Positions 33,016 to 41,133 of a stretch of DNA of 64,000 bases are shown piece by piece. Each line of letters opens with the position of its first letter. The stretch's first letter is position 1. The notes beneath the pieces were generated by a model, which worked only from the letters and a program-made list of their open reading frames with translations, made no database searches and was not told the origin of the DNA. A program made the translations under genes and the position numbers. Origin of the DNA: a virus; the IMG/VR virus record IMGVR_UViG_3300035184_000978, positions 1 through 64,000 of that record; one strand, written 5' to 3'.

Positions 33016-33939
33016 TTATAACCCGTTTAATTTTTTTGCGTAGAAAGAACGGACTCTGCTAGAAATTGCTTTTGAAACTTGTTTCATTGTTAAACCATTC
33101 TTTTCGAGTACATCAGATTCTTCAGTATAGATATCAGTCATAATCCACTTGATATATTGACCAAATAACGTTTGGTCAATGCCAACTTCTTGAATACCCT
33201 GTTCTAACCTGTTATCAGAAGCTGCGTAATTTACAAATTCTTCGATATTTGCTATAAGTTCGGGATTAACAGTTGCAAGTTTTCTGACTTTAGACGTAGA
33301 ATGTTTTTGACCTTTCACTTTAAATAATAATTTGTTAAATTCTGGGTTAGCACATTTCCAAACAACTCCTTCTCCAGTACCTGACACTCCAAGCTGTCTA
33401 CCAACTGGGCATTCATTTTCAACTTCTTTAGTAATCTCAGCAAGTTCTTGCGTTGATTTTTCAGGGAACTCAGTGTTAATTACTATTGAATATACTGGGA
33501 AATCACTAATCAAACAGACATTTGGAACATCAACCTTAGGTATCAAATTCAGTGGAATATCTTCGCCTTGGACTGTCACTTTAAAAATAACAAACATCTT
33601 ATGTAGTTCAGCGATGGCAACACCTTTCTGGATTCCGTTACCACACCATTCACCATGAACAATCACATCATCTATGTAAATAGATGATAGGAATTTAATC
33701 CAATCTCTTTCATTCTGAGATTGTTCATAAGCAAAGTTGTAGTTGTCGTTCTCAGAAGTGATTACTTGACTTCGACTTTGATACCAGATTTTTCCATCTT
33801 TATAGCCCACTCCACCGTTAGTGCCGTGTAGTTTCACAGTACCCTGAAATACGAGTTCTTTGATATCACGATTCTCTCGCAAATACATCATGTCTTTTAC
33901 GACATTTCGAAACTGAACTATTTTACTAAATGCTATCAT
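33016..33939 (-). CDS. rnlB: RNA ligase, Rnl2-like
   Basis: 307 residues with the nucleotidyltransferase motifs in order: I KLHGTNGG (Lys adenylation site, ~residue 37), III/IIIa VHGEWCGNGIQKGVA (cf. T4 Rnl2 GPGIQK), IV GEGVVWKC and V LLFKVKG. The reaction is ATP-dependent sealing of 3'-OH/5'-phosphate RNA ends through ligase-AMP. It sits 2 kb from the polynucleotide kinase-phosphatase gene. Probable role: repair of nicked tRNA or other RNA during infection. Confidence 0.88.
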   Translation of the reverse strand: MIAFSKIVQFRNVVKDMMYLRENRDIKELVFQGTVKLHGTNGGVGYKDGKIWYQSRSQVITSENDNYNFAYEQSQNERDWIKFLSSIYIDDVIVHGEWCGNGIQKGVAIAELHKMFVIFKVTVQGEDIPLNLIPKVDVPNVCLISDFPVYSIVINTEFPEKSTQELAEITKEVENECPVGRQLGVSGTGEGVVWKCANPEFNKLLFKVKGQKHSTSKVRKLATVNPELIANIEEFVNYAASDNRLEQGIQEVGIDQTLFGQYIKWIMTDIYTEESDVLEKNGLTMKQVSKAISSRVRSFYAKKLNGL

Positions 33940-33969
33940 AATTTATTACCTTTATCAATTTATGAGACT

Positions 33970-33998
33970 ATTATAAAACAATTAAAGCGAAATATAAA
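33970..33998 (-). promoter_or_regulatory. Early promoter P9 (weak -35)
   Basis: -10 TATAAT, -35 region TTTATA at 17 bp; serves the Rnl2-like ligase start at 33939 through a standard leader. Confidence 0.6.
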
Positions 33999-34008
33999 CA
34001 CTTATTTT

Positions 34009-34293
34009 TCATTTAATTCCCCTCGTTCCACTAAATATAATATTCATCGCGTATGTAAATATCCACAGGAATGTTCTACCTGCAACAGCTAATGCTAATC
34101 CACAAACGAAAAACAATCCGAAGACAAGGGCGTATTGCCAAAATACGCCCAGAAAGAATATTGTGACCATGTCTGTTTTATATTCTTTCTGTTCAACTGT
34201 AAAATAAACTGTTATAAAACCAACTACCCATATAATTACAGTTCCCCAAGGCCAACTCTGAACTAAGAATTCGTCTGACATAATATATTCCAT
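34009..34293 (-). CDS. Membrane protein with three helices (94 aa)
   Basis: Hydrophobic segments at VIIWVVGFITVYF, TIFFLGVFWQYALVFGLFFV and ALAVAGRTFLWIFTYAMNII. Start could be the ATG at 34293 or the in-frame MSDEF at 34281; the former is used here. Not a recognised holin but the size and topology would allow it; this is only a possibility. Confidence 0.6.
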   Translation of the reverse strand: MEYIMSDEFLVQSWPWGTVIIWVVGFITVYFTVEQKEYKTDMVTIFFLGVFWQYALVFGLFFVCGLALAVAGRTFLWIFTYAMNIIFSGTRGIK

Positions 34294-34301
34294 AATACAG
34301 C

Positions 34302-34517
34302 TTACTTCATCACACTTGAGTTATTTGTAGACGAAGATATTTGAACAAGAGAATCTTCATGTATAAACCCACTCTTTAGCATAGAGTTTAATCCTTCGTT
34401 AGTGTGAATATTCACCTTTTTACCATCGGGTTTAGTAACAATAAATTTTTGATTTGATTTGAGCGTTTCATTGCGACGGTCGTTGTATTTGTTATTTCTT
34501 GGATCTCTTCTATTCAT
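34302..34517 (-). CDS. Small basic protein with ligand-loop texture (71 aa)
   Basis: MNRRDPRNNKYNDRRNETLK...; strongly basic first 25 residues, then FIVTKPDGKKVNIHTNEGLN. May bind nucleic acid; not recognised. Confidence 0.55.
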   Translation of the reverse strand: MNRRDPRNNKYNDRRNETLKSNQKFIVTKPDGKKVNIHTNEGLNSMLKSGFIHEDSLVQISSSTNNSSVMK

Positions 34518-34537
34518 TTCAGTATACCTTTAATTTT

Positions 34538-34990
34538 TTATCTAATTAATTTACGAAGACCATTCTCATATAATTCGAATACATATTTAATTTTACTACT
34601 ATCATAGGTTTCACTTAATATAACTTTATCATCTTCAAAATAAATATATGCAGGTGATTCCCAGTGTTCATAAAAATCTTGTGGAGTTTCAGTTTCCTCT
34701 TGGTTGACTATAGACTCGGTAAAATAATCATCGCTTGAGTTAATACATTCTGCGATTTTGTCACTTTGTTCTTGAGTTAGAATACCTTTATATATGTAAG
34801 TACTACCACCTTTGTTTTTCCAATAATGTGGACAAAATCCTTCACCAGACCAATCATGAGCACCATAGTTTTCACTGTGTTGTGTCGTTATAACAACGAC
34901 TGAATTTTTGAGTCGTTGTTCTTCTATTGCGTTTTCTTCTATTTCAATTTGGGCCAATTCAAGTTCTTGCGTAAAAGTAACTGTATTCAT
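34538..34990 (-). CDS. Uncharacterised early protein (150 aa)
   Basis: ATG at 34990, with AAGGAATTTATT before it. Contains VVITTQHSENYGAHDWSGEG and FCPHYWKNKGGSTYIYKGIL, a recurring pattern in phage proteins of unknown role. The first 30 residues are helical and acidic. Confidence 0.65.
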   Translation of the reverse strand: MNTVTFTQELELAQIEIEENAIEEQRLKNSVVVITTQHSENYGAHDWSGEGFCPHYWKNKGGSTYIYKGILTQEQSDKIAECINSSDDYFTESIVNQEETETPQDFYEHWESPAYIYFEDDKVILSETYDSSKIKYVFELYENGLRKLIR

Positions 34991-35020
34991 AATAAATTCC
35001 TTCATTCATTCGATAAGACT

Positions 35021-35049
35021 ATCATATCACAATCAAATTGAAATGTAAA
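35021..35049 (-). promoter_or_regulatory. Early promoter P10
   Basis: TTTACA, 17 bp, TATGAT; serves the gene at 34990. Confidence 0.7.
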
Positions 35050-35061
35050 CAATTATTTTAG

Positions 35062-35973
35062 TTAAAATTCGTTGTATAGACCACGATTCACATTAATAAC
35101 ATTCTCAATACCAAGTTCTTCCCACAAACGAAGTACTTGATGTCGATCATCAATAGCTCCAACAATGTTATAATCATTTGCAATTGACCAAAACAATTCT
35201 TCTTTAATGATAAAATCTTTGCGTGAATCATCTTCTTCACGCATTAGAAGTTTTTCAAAGTTACCAAAGTATGCGCTCAACCAATTAAGAGTATCATCAT
35301 GACATGTACCATCTCGGCCACTTAAAAAGATAATCTTGTGTCCACTCATCGCTAATCCAGTTACCATGGATATTACCATTTCACGTGGGCTGTCATACTT
35401 AACTTTGTGCCATTCAAAAGGTTTGCGAATACCTTCCATGCTAGCAACTGTACCATCGATATCAACAATGACTGCTTTAGGTTTAGACGTATCTGGAGTA
35501 TAAGTTTTACGATCAAGATATTCTTCCATACGCAGGAATTGTTGTCGAAGTACTTTAGTATTAATGCCACCTTCGCGTTGTGTGTTGCGTTTTACTAATT
35601 CAATCCATGGTACATTAAATGATATTTCTTCAATTTCATAATCATTTTCTTCTGCAAGTTTACTCCACTTATTACGATAATATTCGTTTAGATTCGTATC
35701 AGAAACAATGATGTTAACACGATATTTAATTGCGAAGTTGGTTTTTAATCCGATAATCTCGGATACTTTATTTTCATTTGATTTATTAAACTTATACTTA
35801 GTCCAATCTCTTTTTCCATTACAAAACAGTTCAAAACGAATTTCGTCTCTGTTTAGATTCGACCATTTGGCGCTTGTGTTGTGCGCTGCTTGGTCGATGA
35901 CAAACTTTTCTGCCCAAGTTGTTTTGCCTGAACCTGCAGCACCAACAGTTAGGATAATTTTTGGCTTGCTCAT
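35062..35973 (-). CDS. pseT: Polynucleotide 5'-kinase/3'-phosphatase, PseT-like
   Basis: 303 residues, same as T4 Pnkp (301). N-terminal kinase: Walker A GAAGSGKTTW at ~11-19 and the lid region KRNTQREGG. C-terminal HAD phosphatase: VDIDGTVA (D-x-D-G-T), FLSGRDGT and AIDDRHQVLRLWEELG. It converts 2',3'-cyclic phosphate/5'-OH ends into ligatable ends. With the two RNA ligases in this window it forms the full T4-type tRNA repair route that counters anticodon nucleases. Confidence 0.95.
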   Translation of the reverse strand: MSKPKIILTVGAAGSGKTTWAEKFVIDQAAHNTSAKWSNLNRDEIRFELFCNGKRDWTKYKFNKSNENKVSEIIGLKTNFAIKYRVNIIVSDTNLNEYYRNKWSKLAEENDYEIEEISFNVPWIELVKRNTQREGGINTKVLRQQFLRMEEYLDRKTYTPDTSKPKAVIVDIDGTVASMEGIRKPFEWHKVKYDSPREMVISMVTGLAMSGHKIIFLSGRDGTCHDDTLNWLSAYFGNFEKLLMREEDDSRKDFIIKEELFWSIANDYNIVGAIDDRHQVLRLWEELGIENVINVNRGLYNEF

Positions 35974-36002
35974 AATCGTTTCCTTTATTAATTTATGAGA
36001 CT

Positions 36003-36031
36003 ATCATATAACATTCAAAGCTAAATGTCAA
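36003..36031 (-). promoter_or_regulatory. Early promoter P11
   Basis: TTGACA, 17 bp, TATGAT; drives the kinase-phosphatase gene at 35973. Confidence 0.8.
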
Positions 36032-36264
36032 TCACTAATTAAAATTATTTTTTCTAATTCAAAATTTTCGTATGCTGCGATGTCGTCTTGATGAATACAA
36101 TGATCGTCATCAACACTGTAATTTTCAATTGTAACAGAATGCGAGTTGGTTGGTTGCTGACCGTGGTCTGCTTCAACCCAAACTTCTGCGCTACCATAAC
36201 CCGCTTCTTCTATTTTCTTTAATTCAACTAGCAATTCGCATAATTTTATAGTGTGTACTTCCAA
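36028..36264 (-). CDS. Uncharacterised acidic early protein (78 aa), TTG start
   Basis: Frame opens at a TTG (36264) overlapping the end of the upstream membrane gene. KLCELLVELKKIEEAGYGSA then VWVEADHG and a His/Asp-rich part DDDHCIHQDD. The helix-strand pattern resembles small phage proteins predicted to dimerise. Start uncertain. Confidence 0.5.
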   Translation of the reverse strand: MEVHTIKLCELLVELKKIEEAGYGSAEVWVEADHGQQPTNSHSVTIENYSVDDDHCIHQDDIAAYENFELEKIILISD

Positions 36265-36452
36265 GTTAAACCAGCACTAAGACTATACCAACTATATAAT
36301 ATTAAAAACCAAAGAACAACTCCTATAATTTTTTCCCACCATACACCTGCTAATAACCCTTGAGAAAATGTTGATACAGTTATAAAGAAAACTGCTACTG
36401 TTAGCCACATGTTTATAAGAAACCAAAATATAACTCCTAAAAATACTATCAT
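36246..36452 (-). CDS. Two-helix membrane protein (68 aa)
   Basis: Hydrophobic helices at VFLGVIFWFLINMWLTVAVF and IGVVLWFLILYSWYSL separated by FSQGLLAGVWWEK. Trp-rich. Precedes and overlaps the acidic gene. Function unknown. Confidence 0.6.
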   Translation of the reverse strand: MIVFLGVIFWFLINMWLTVAVFFITVSTFSQGLLAGVWWEKIIGVVLWFLILYSWYSLSAGLTWKYTL

Positions 36453-36482
36453 CTTAATTCTACCTATTGTTATTGAAATTTA

Positions 36483-36510
36483 AGAGATGATATGCGTTCG
36501 CATATCATCT
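36483..36510 (-). terminator. Strong hairpin behind the DNA-ligase operon
   Basis: GAGATGATATGCG-CGCATATCATCTC around a two-base centre, about 13 bp. It follows the 25-residue gene that ends at 36539 and is followed by CTTAAATTT, so it probably ends the ligase transcript. Confidence 0.65.
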
Positions 36511-36538
36511 CAATTGCTTGCTCATTTGTCGTACACTT

Positions 36539-36616
36539 TCAATATTTATGGCCACATTCTACTAATAATTTGTCTGTACATGTAGAAAATTTAGTCGTTG
36601 CTTTATTATCTGGCAT
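36539..36616 (-). CDS. Small peptide coupled to DNA ligase (25 aa)
   Basis: The ATG overlaps the ligase stop as TAATG. MPDNKATTKFSTCTDKLLVE ends CGHKY; Cys and His could bind metal. The frame stays open for 22 codons beyond its TGA, but those codons run through the terminator hairpin. Confidence 0.5.
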   Translation of the reverse strand: MPDNKATTKFSTCTDKLLVECGHKY

Positions 36617-37902
36617 TATATTTTCTCACCTTTTTCAAATCCACGGAACGTTTTAAAACGTGGGAATCGTAAACTGTAAAATTCACCATCTTGAGATTTA
36701 GTAACAGCATCAGCCCGAACTTCAATTAGTTGGCCAATAACTTCATCTTTCATACTCCAGAATTCTTCTCTTTGTTTATCAGAATATCCACCACCGACAT
36801 TAACTTTAATATCTAAACCATCATCAGTACCTTGTACAACAAGTGCACCCAACTTACCAACGTTCCTACCAGTACCTTCTTCTACGCCTACAACTTTCAG
36901 AGTAACTTCGATAAAAGGTTTCATTTTTAACCAAGCAGCAGATCGTTTACAAACATAAACTTCATCGATAGGTTTAATCATTAATCCTTCGTAGCCTTTA
37001 TCGATTGCTTCTTTATTGAATTGTTTAAAGAATTTTTGACCATCTTCAGTATCTAAGTCAGTTAAGTACGCGTCGACCGGTCTAATACAATCACTATATC
37101 CGTTAAAAGTTTCTCTCATTGCCGTGTAACGATCAATTGACTTTTTTGAAGATTTACCAGCTTTAAATTCATCGAGTGGTAGCACATCAAATACAGCGAG
37201 ATATGAATCAACGGTGTTAACTTCAGATTTTCTATTGACTTGAGTCATAAGTTTCTGAAAGTCTTCACTCATTACTTCACCATCGATTGCCATACCTTCA
37301 AGATTATGATTACTCAGTGCACGATTAATATGAGGAAAGTTATTAAATATTTTACCGTTGCGACTATGTAGTGTAGCTATACCATTCTGAACAATAGCGA
37401 TCACTCTAACACCATCGTACTTATATTCTAGGAAACATTTACCTTTGATTTTCTTTTCATTCTTAGCACCATCCTGAGCTAACATACAAGTAAAAACCGG
37501 AACTCTAAACTTATCGTCAGTTGACTTAAGAGCATTTGAGATTGTCTTTTCAGATGTTCCACATTTAAAATCTTTCAATAAGATTCGCGAGTACCAATAG
37601 TTCCATTCGTCAGCTGTTGCTAAATCTGCAATTCTTTGAATTTCGTCACGAGCGGCATGACCAGTCAATTGGCGTAGTCTTAATTTATCAGCAAGAACTT
37701 TAAATTCTTCGAACGATAAACCGTCGCCATTTGATTTTGCTAGCGGAATATTCTTCACTACACCAAACGTAATCATACTGTCTAATGCTAATAAAAGACC
37801 TTCTTTGAAGTCTTCAACATTGACGTGATTACGAACTGTTTCTTCTTTAAAAAGCCTGCTATTGTCTGACTCTAATAACTTTATAATGTCACTTGGTTTC
37901 AT
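36616..37902 (-). CDS. 30: ATP-dependent DNA ligase, gp30-like
   Basis: 428 residues (T4 gp30 487). Adenylation motif I LEYKYDGVRV at ~152, motif III near AVFDVLPL, motif IV GYEGLMIKP and motif V AAWLKMKPF, followed by an OB domain with GALVVQGTDDG. It seals nicks in replicating DNA. The N-terminal helical domain is shorter than in T4. It overlaps the 25-residue gene downstream. Confidence 0.92.
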   Translation of the reverse strand: MKPSDIIKLLESDNSRLFKEETVRNHVNVEDFKEGLLLALDSMITFGVVKNIPLAKSNGDGLSFEEFKVLADKLRLRQLTGHAARDEIQRIADLATADEWNYWYSRILLKDFKCGTSEKTISNALKSTDDKFRVPVFTCMLAQDGAKNEKKIKGKCFLEYKYDGVRVIAIVQNGIATLHSRNGKIFNNFPHINRALSNHNLEGMAIDGEVMSEDFQKLMTQVNRKSEVNTVDSYLAVFDVLPLDEFKAGKSSKKSIDRYTAMRETFNGYSDCIRPVDAYLTDLDTEDGQKFFKQFNKEAIDKGYEGLMIKPIDEVYVCKRSAAWLKMKPFIEVTLKVVGVEEGTGRNVGKLGALVVQGTDDGLDIKVNVGGGYSDKQREEFWSMKDEVIGQLIEVRADAVTKSQDGEFYSLRFPRFKTFRGFEKGEKI

Positions 37903-37907
37903 TGATT

Positions 37908-38067
37908 TTACCCATATATTAAATGTTTATATTGTTCTTCTGATATTTCAGTCTTGGTGATTTTTTTATGACCACTGAAATTGAGCTCAATTGTATCTTC
38001 GACATCATATTCTTGAACCCATATTCCACGACGATTTTGTTTTGATTGAATGATATAAGTATTTCAC
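37908..38067 (-). pseudogene. Frameshifted early gene (52 aa if one base is removed)
   Basis: Promoter P12 and the standard leader run into a GTG at 38067. The GTG frame stops after 20 codons, but removing one A from the AAA at 38062-38064 gives a coherent 52-residue protein (NTYIIQSKQNRRGIWVQEYD...ISEEQYKHLIYG). The intact 3' part and perfect promoter suggest a single recent lesion or a sequencing error. Confidence 0.5.
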
Positions 38068-38097
38068 AATTTAATTCCTTTATTAATTCATGTTGCT

Positions 38098-38126
38098 ATT
38101 ATAACACAATCAAACAAAATAGTCAA
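38098..38126 (-). promoter_or_regulatory. Early promoter P12
   Basis: TTGACT, 17 bp, TATAAT; reads into the interrupted gene at 38067 and probably on into the DNA ligase. Confidence 0.8.
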
Positions 38127-38129
38127 TGT

Positions 38130-39221
38130 TTATTTTATGCTTAATATGTTATATCGAGAATTTTTAGATATTCTCATAAACCATTCTCCAAAAGTGAGAT
38201 TAGGTTCTTGTAGTCGTCGAAATATCAAACCAGAGAATGACTTATCTTTTATTTTAATAGCCAATGTTTTACGGTCAGGTAAATTCTGAATGTACCAGCC
38301 CCAGTACGCATTAACCTCAGCTTCTATAGCCAAATATGAGTTGATATACTTTGAAAACATTTCGTTATCTTCGGGGAATATTGACAAGTACTCGCTGTGC
38401 TCATTCATCGCTATTAAATCGATAACGCGACGTGGAGTTAAAGCACCTTCGCCGCGAAGGTGATGAGCAGCAACATACGCAGGGTTTTTGATTTTCATCT
38501 GAGGACAACCGTCTTTATAAAGTACATAACCTTCATTTAATTCGCGAAGTTCTTTAGCTGCAATCAAACAGTTTTCATAAGTATCAAACTTGTATTGTTT
38601 AGGGTAGTACCAGTATGAATTAAAAGAACGTGGTCCGTATTCGCCAGTTAAGTTATTGCGTTGTGCGAGTAAATAAGCTTTACGATCTTTGTACCGAGTA
38701 ACAACCCGATTCTCTGGCGATACAACTTCAAATATATAAGTTGTTTCAGTATCCAGATTATTAACACCGAACGGGTTTACCGTATCTTCAATAAGATCTT
38801 TCCACGAAAGATCAAAACCCATTATGCTCATATCAGATGATGGCATTATCATTGAGCGAGTACGATATAACCATTGGCCATTATAATAAAATAAACCAAC
38901 AAGCGAACCATCAACTTTTTCATAAGCAATCATTTCATTAGGTTTCATGTCGTCGCCAGTACCTGCTTCGCCATAGTTAAAGAAGCGGTCAAACGAACGT
39001 GAAATGATTCTACATTCTGTTTTACGTACACTGTCGATATATTTAATTTCAAGTACCAATGAACGACATTCTTTGACTATGGGATTAGTCTTTGGTGATT
39101 TGATTTGACAATAATTTAAGCAATAAAGGTCTGGATATTTTTCGTTTTGAGCAACTTTTATACCAAGTTCGGCTGTAAGGTCTTCAAGTGAGTGTGATTC
39201 AAGATATGCTAATATGTTCAT
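38130..39221 (-). CDS. rnlA: RNA ligase 1, RnlA-like
   Basis: 363 residues (T4 Rnl1 374). Motif I YEKVDGSLVG (adenylated Lys), upstream KECRSLVLEI and SRSFDRFFNYGE, motif III TYIFEVVSPENRVV, motif IV EGYVLYKDG and motif V QMKIKNPAY. It is the tRNA-specific partner of the kinase-phosphatase: it re-seals anticodon-loop breaks after end healing. Has its own promoter (P13). Confidence 0.93.
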   Translation of the reverse strand: MNILAYLESHSLEDLTAELGIKVAQNEKYPDLYCLNYCQIKSPKTNPIVKECRSLVLEIKYIDSVRKTECRIISRSFDRFFNYGEAGTGDDMKPNEMIAYEKVDGSLVGLFYYNGQWLYRTRSMIMPSSDMSIMGFDLSWKDLIEDTVNPFGVNNLDTETTYIFEVVSPENRVVTRYKDRKAYLLAQRNNLTGEYGPRSFNSYWYYPKQYKFDTYENCLIAAKELRELNEGYVLYKDGCPQMKIKNPAYVAAHHLRGEGALTPRRVIDLIAMNEHSEYLSIFPEDNEMFSKYINSYLAIEAEVNAYWGWYIQNLPDRKTLAIKIKDKSFSGLIFRRLQEPNLTFGEWFMRISKNSRYNILSIK

Positions 39222-39248
39222 AATTTAATTCCAAGTGTTAATAAAAGT

Positions 39249-39277
39249 ATTATATAATGTTAGTTTGGTAGTGTCAA
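39249..39277 (-). promoter_or_regulatory. Early promoter P13
   Basis: TTGACA, 17 bp, TATAAT; drives the Rnl1-like gene. Confidence 0.85.
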
Positions 39278-39280
39278 GGC

Positions 39281-39613
39281 TTATTCGTGTAGTTTATCAA
39301 TACAATTTTTTATATAATCTGCTTTTAACTCCTTTGTTGCATATACCTTAATAAATACTGCACTAACAGGCATGATAATAGGAAAAAGAATAGTGACTAT
39401 TAATATGCCTAAAACTTCACCTAGCCGCAACTGTAATAAAGGTTGTTTTATGATATACTTTATATCACTTATAGATCTTTTAGTAACAAACCCCAATCTT
39501 TCGAAAAAAGATTTATTATATTGTGCAACTGGAGAGTTGCCGTTAATGTTAAAGTCCTTATTCTCTAATGCTCGTAGTGTTATTTCTTTCATATATTCTT
39601 TAAATGTAATCAT
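39281..39613 (-). CDS. Membrane-associated early protein (110 aa)
   Basis: MITFKEYMKEITLRALENKD...; residues 62-90 (LRLGEVLGILIVTILFPIIM and on) form one or two membrane helices, with a charged C-terminus. The N-terminus loosely resembles the internal-protein style, but it has an early (P14) rather than a late promoter, so that link is weak. Confidence 0.6.
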   Translation of the reverse strand: MITFKEYMKEITLRALENKDFNINGNSPVAQYNKSFFERLGFVTKRSISDIKYIIKQPLLQLRLGEVLGILIVTILFPIIMPVSAVFIKVYATKELKADYIKNCIDKLHE

Positions 39614-39653
39614 ATTTATCTCAATATTAATGATTGTTATAATTTATGATACT

Positions 39654-39682
39654 ACAATAACACAATCACAATAAAATGTCAA
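39654..39682 (-). promoter_or_regulatory. Early promoter P14
   Basis: TTGACA, 17 bp, TATTGT; serves the membrane protein at 39613. Confidence 0.75.
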
Positions 39683-39696
39683 CGATTATTTTTTAA

Positions 39697-39921
39697 TTAG
39701 ATTCGTTCATGTGAAAAACCGTCAGTACAATAAAGAGTCACAGAATTGTATGATTCTAATTTGGACTCAACACTCAAGCATTTTTCGATCATTTGTTTCT
39801 CTACTTTTTGTTGGTCAAATAAGACAACTGCGTCCGATATTGCCATAACACTAAGCACAAAACCAATGATAATGAGAGCCATATGTTTTTGAGTACAAAC
39901 TCCCATCTTCTTTAATATCAA
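39697..39921 (-). CDS. Small membrane protein (up to 74 aa)
   Basis: One membrane helix (MALIIIGFVLSVMAISDAVV) then a 40-residue part with two Cys (KCLSVES, LYCTDGF), so probably periplasmic with a disulphide. Starts at 39921, 39903 or 39882 are possible; all overlap the upstream gene. Confidence 0.55.
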   Translation of the reverse strand: MILKKMGVCTQKHMALIIIGFVLSVMAISDAVVLFDQQKVEKQMIEKCLSVESKLESYNSVTLYCTDGFSHERI

Positions 39922-40188
39922 TTAAAGCATTGTTATGCAGAATATGATTGTCAAGTAATTCATGTTCAATTTCAATTTCGTCAACTATTATGCTAGTTGC
40001 GGTATGACCACGTAATTTATCCAGATTTGTAATTGATAATATTCTTATTTCCATATCAATTGACGGAATAAAAACCGAAGTTGATGTACTTGAAAACTTA
40101 ATGTTTTCAGCACGAAACATTTTTTCGTACGTTTTTTTAAACCAGCAACCAGCATTTGATTTTTAACAATGTGTATATTTAATGTCAT
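39851..40188 (-). pseudogene. Frameshifted early gene (112 aa if one base is added)
   Basis: ATG at 40188 is 2 bases after the upstream stop. The frame MTLNIHIVKNQMLVAGLKK is lost at a seven-A run (plus-strand T 40132-40138). Adding one A continues into TYEKMFRAENIKFSSTST and down to SLYSKTYGSHYHWFCA. Otherwise translation can restart at the internal ATG 40120, giving 89 residues. Function unknown. Confidence 0.55.
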
Positions 40189-40190
40189 TT

Positions 40191-40415
40191 TTATATCTCA
40201 TTTAATAATTCAACTTCATCAACACCAGAGTTTTCAATAATCTCTCTGAGTTGATCGTTTTCATTTTCTAAAGCCATTGCATCTATTAGTAACGTTGTAT
40301 ACAATTCTAACAATTCATTATGTAGGTTAACACAAACAAATGCTGCTGATTTCTTTGGAACAACTTCTAATCCGTTAGAAGTTACTGCAAAAAACATATC
40401 TTTTGTTTTAGTCAT
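40191..40415 (-). CDS. Uncharacterised early protein (74 aa)
   Basis: MTKTKDMFFAVTSNGLEVVP...; C-terminal half is an acidic helix (ALENENDQLREIIENSGVDE) with leucine-zipper-like spacing. Overlaps the upstream gene by 4 bases. Confidence 0.6.
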   Translation of the reverse strand: MTKTKDMFFAVTSNGLEVVPKKSAAFVCVNLHNELLELYTTLLIDAMALENENDQLREIIENSGVDEVELLNEI

Positions 40416-40618
40416 AATTTAACTCTTACTTTACAATACTCAACAACTTCAAGTGAATCTTCAGAATAGTTATAGCCAAAGTCACCATCAACAAATGATA
40501 CATTATATTCGTAAGCATTCGTCATGGAAGATGGCGTAATCTTTGATATTATGCCATCTTCCAATTCTCCAGTTTGTCTATTTGTCGTATTAACAACATC
40601 ACCATAATTTATTTTCAT
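40412..40618 (-). CDS. Uncharacterised early protein (68 aa)
   Basis: MKINYGDVVNTTNRQTGELE...; strand-rich, reminiscent of small SH3-like barrels (INYGDVVNT..., YNVSFVDGDFGYNY). First gene behind P15. No family assigned. Confidence 0.6.
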   Translation of the reverse strand: MKINYGDVVNTTNRQTGELEDGIISKITPSSMTNAYEYNVSFVDGDFGYNYSEDSLEVVEYCKVRVKL

Positions 40619-40643
40619 AATTTATTCTCTTTATCAATTAACT

Positions 40644-40672
40644 ATTATAACACAATCAAAGCGAAATGTCAA
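40644..40672 (-). promoter_or_regulatory. Early promoter P15
   Basis: TTGACA, 17 bp, TATAAT with TTTCGCTTTGATTGTGT spacer. Confidence 0.85.
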
Positions 40673-40675
40673 CAG

Positions 40676-40939
40676 CTATTTGGTATATTTAATTATCGTT
40701 CGAACAACATCTCTTAAACAAGAAATTGCAAACTGCATTACTATAAGAACAACAACCATTAAATAAAATAAACTAATGCCACCTACCCACGCAATCATAA
40801 ATGTAATTTCGTGTGGAGCGCATAAGAAAATAACTATGCCAATTAAAAGGCCAAACAGTGTACCTACCAAGATTATGAACAATAGTGTTTTTAGTGTATC
40901 GATAAGAGCCATTCGTAGAATATCCGAATTATTAGTCAT
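40676..40939 (-). CDS. Two-helix membrane protein (87 aa)
   Basis: ATG at 40939 overlaps the upstream stop (ATGA). Helices LLFIILVGTLFGLLIGIVIF and GGISLFYLMVVVLIVMQFAI; short charged ends. Possibly holin-sized, but early and in a membrane-gene pair, so function is open. Confidence 0.6.
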   Translation of the reverse strand: MTNNSDILRMALIDTLKTLLFIILVGTLFGLLIGIVIFLCAPHEITFMIAWVGGISLFYLMVVVLIVMQFAISCLRDVVRTIIKYTK

Positions 40940-41133
40940 TTTACATCTCCACATTCGTGTTGCCATGCAAAATCATCATGGCCGGTAGGGACAATTGTCC
41001 AGTTTCTATCGCGCTTGTTGCAACCCTTGCACTTCATTTTAAATAGCGGCGTTGTTCGACTGAAGAGCCAAGCCACCGACAAAAAAATTATTGAGAATAT
41101 TAGAATCATTATTAGAAACTCAATGAATGTCAT
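40936..41133 (-). CDS. Membrane-anchored zinc-ribbon-like protein (65 aa)
   Basis: N-terminal helix IEFLIMILIFSIIFLSVAWL followed by C-x2-C (CKGC) and, 25 residues later, H-x-C (QHECGD), which could complete a small metal site. Overlaps both neighbours by 4 bases. Confidence 0.6.
   Translation of the reverse strand: MTFIEFLIMILIFSIIFLSVAWLFSRTTPLFKMKCKGCNKRDRNWTIVPTGHDDFAWQHECGDVK

Noticed and set aside
36470-36541. TGA at 36539-36541 as a read-through or reassigned Trp codon
   Set aside because: The 22 open codons after it run through a 13-bp terminator hairpin, and no other gene shows in-frame TGA, so a normal stop is simpler.
39281-39613. A fifth internal head protein (MITFKEYMKE start)
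   Set aside because: It has an early promoter, membrane helices and no clear L/I-x-E cleavage site, so the resemblance is superficial.
34009-40939. Holin candidates among the small membrane proteins
   Set aside because: Topology fits several of them but all are early genes without a neighbouring endolysin or spanin, so no assignment was made.
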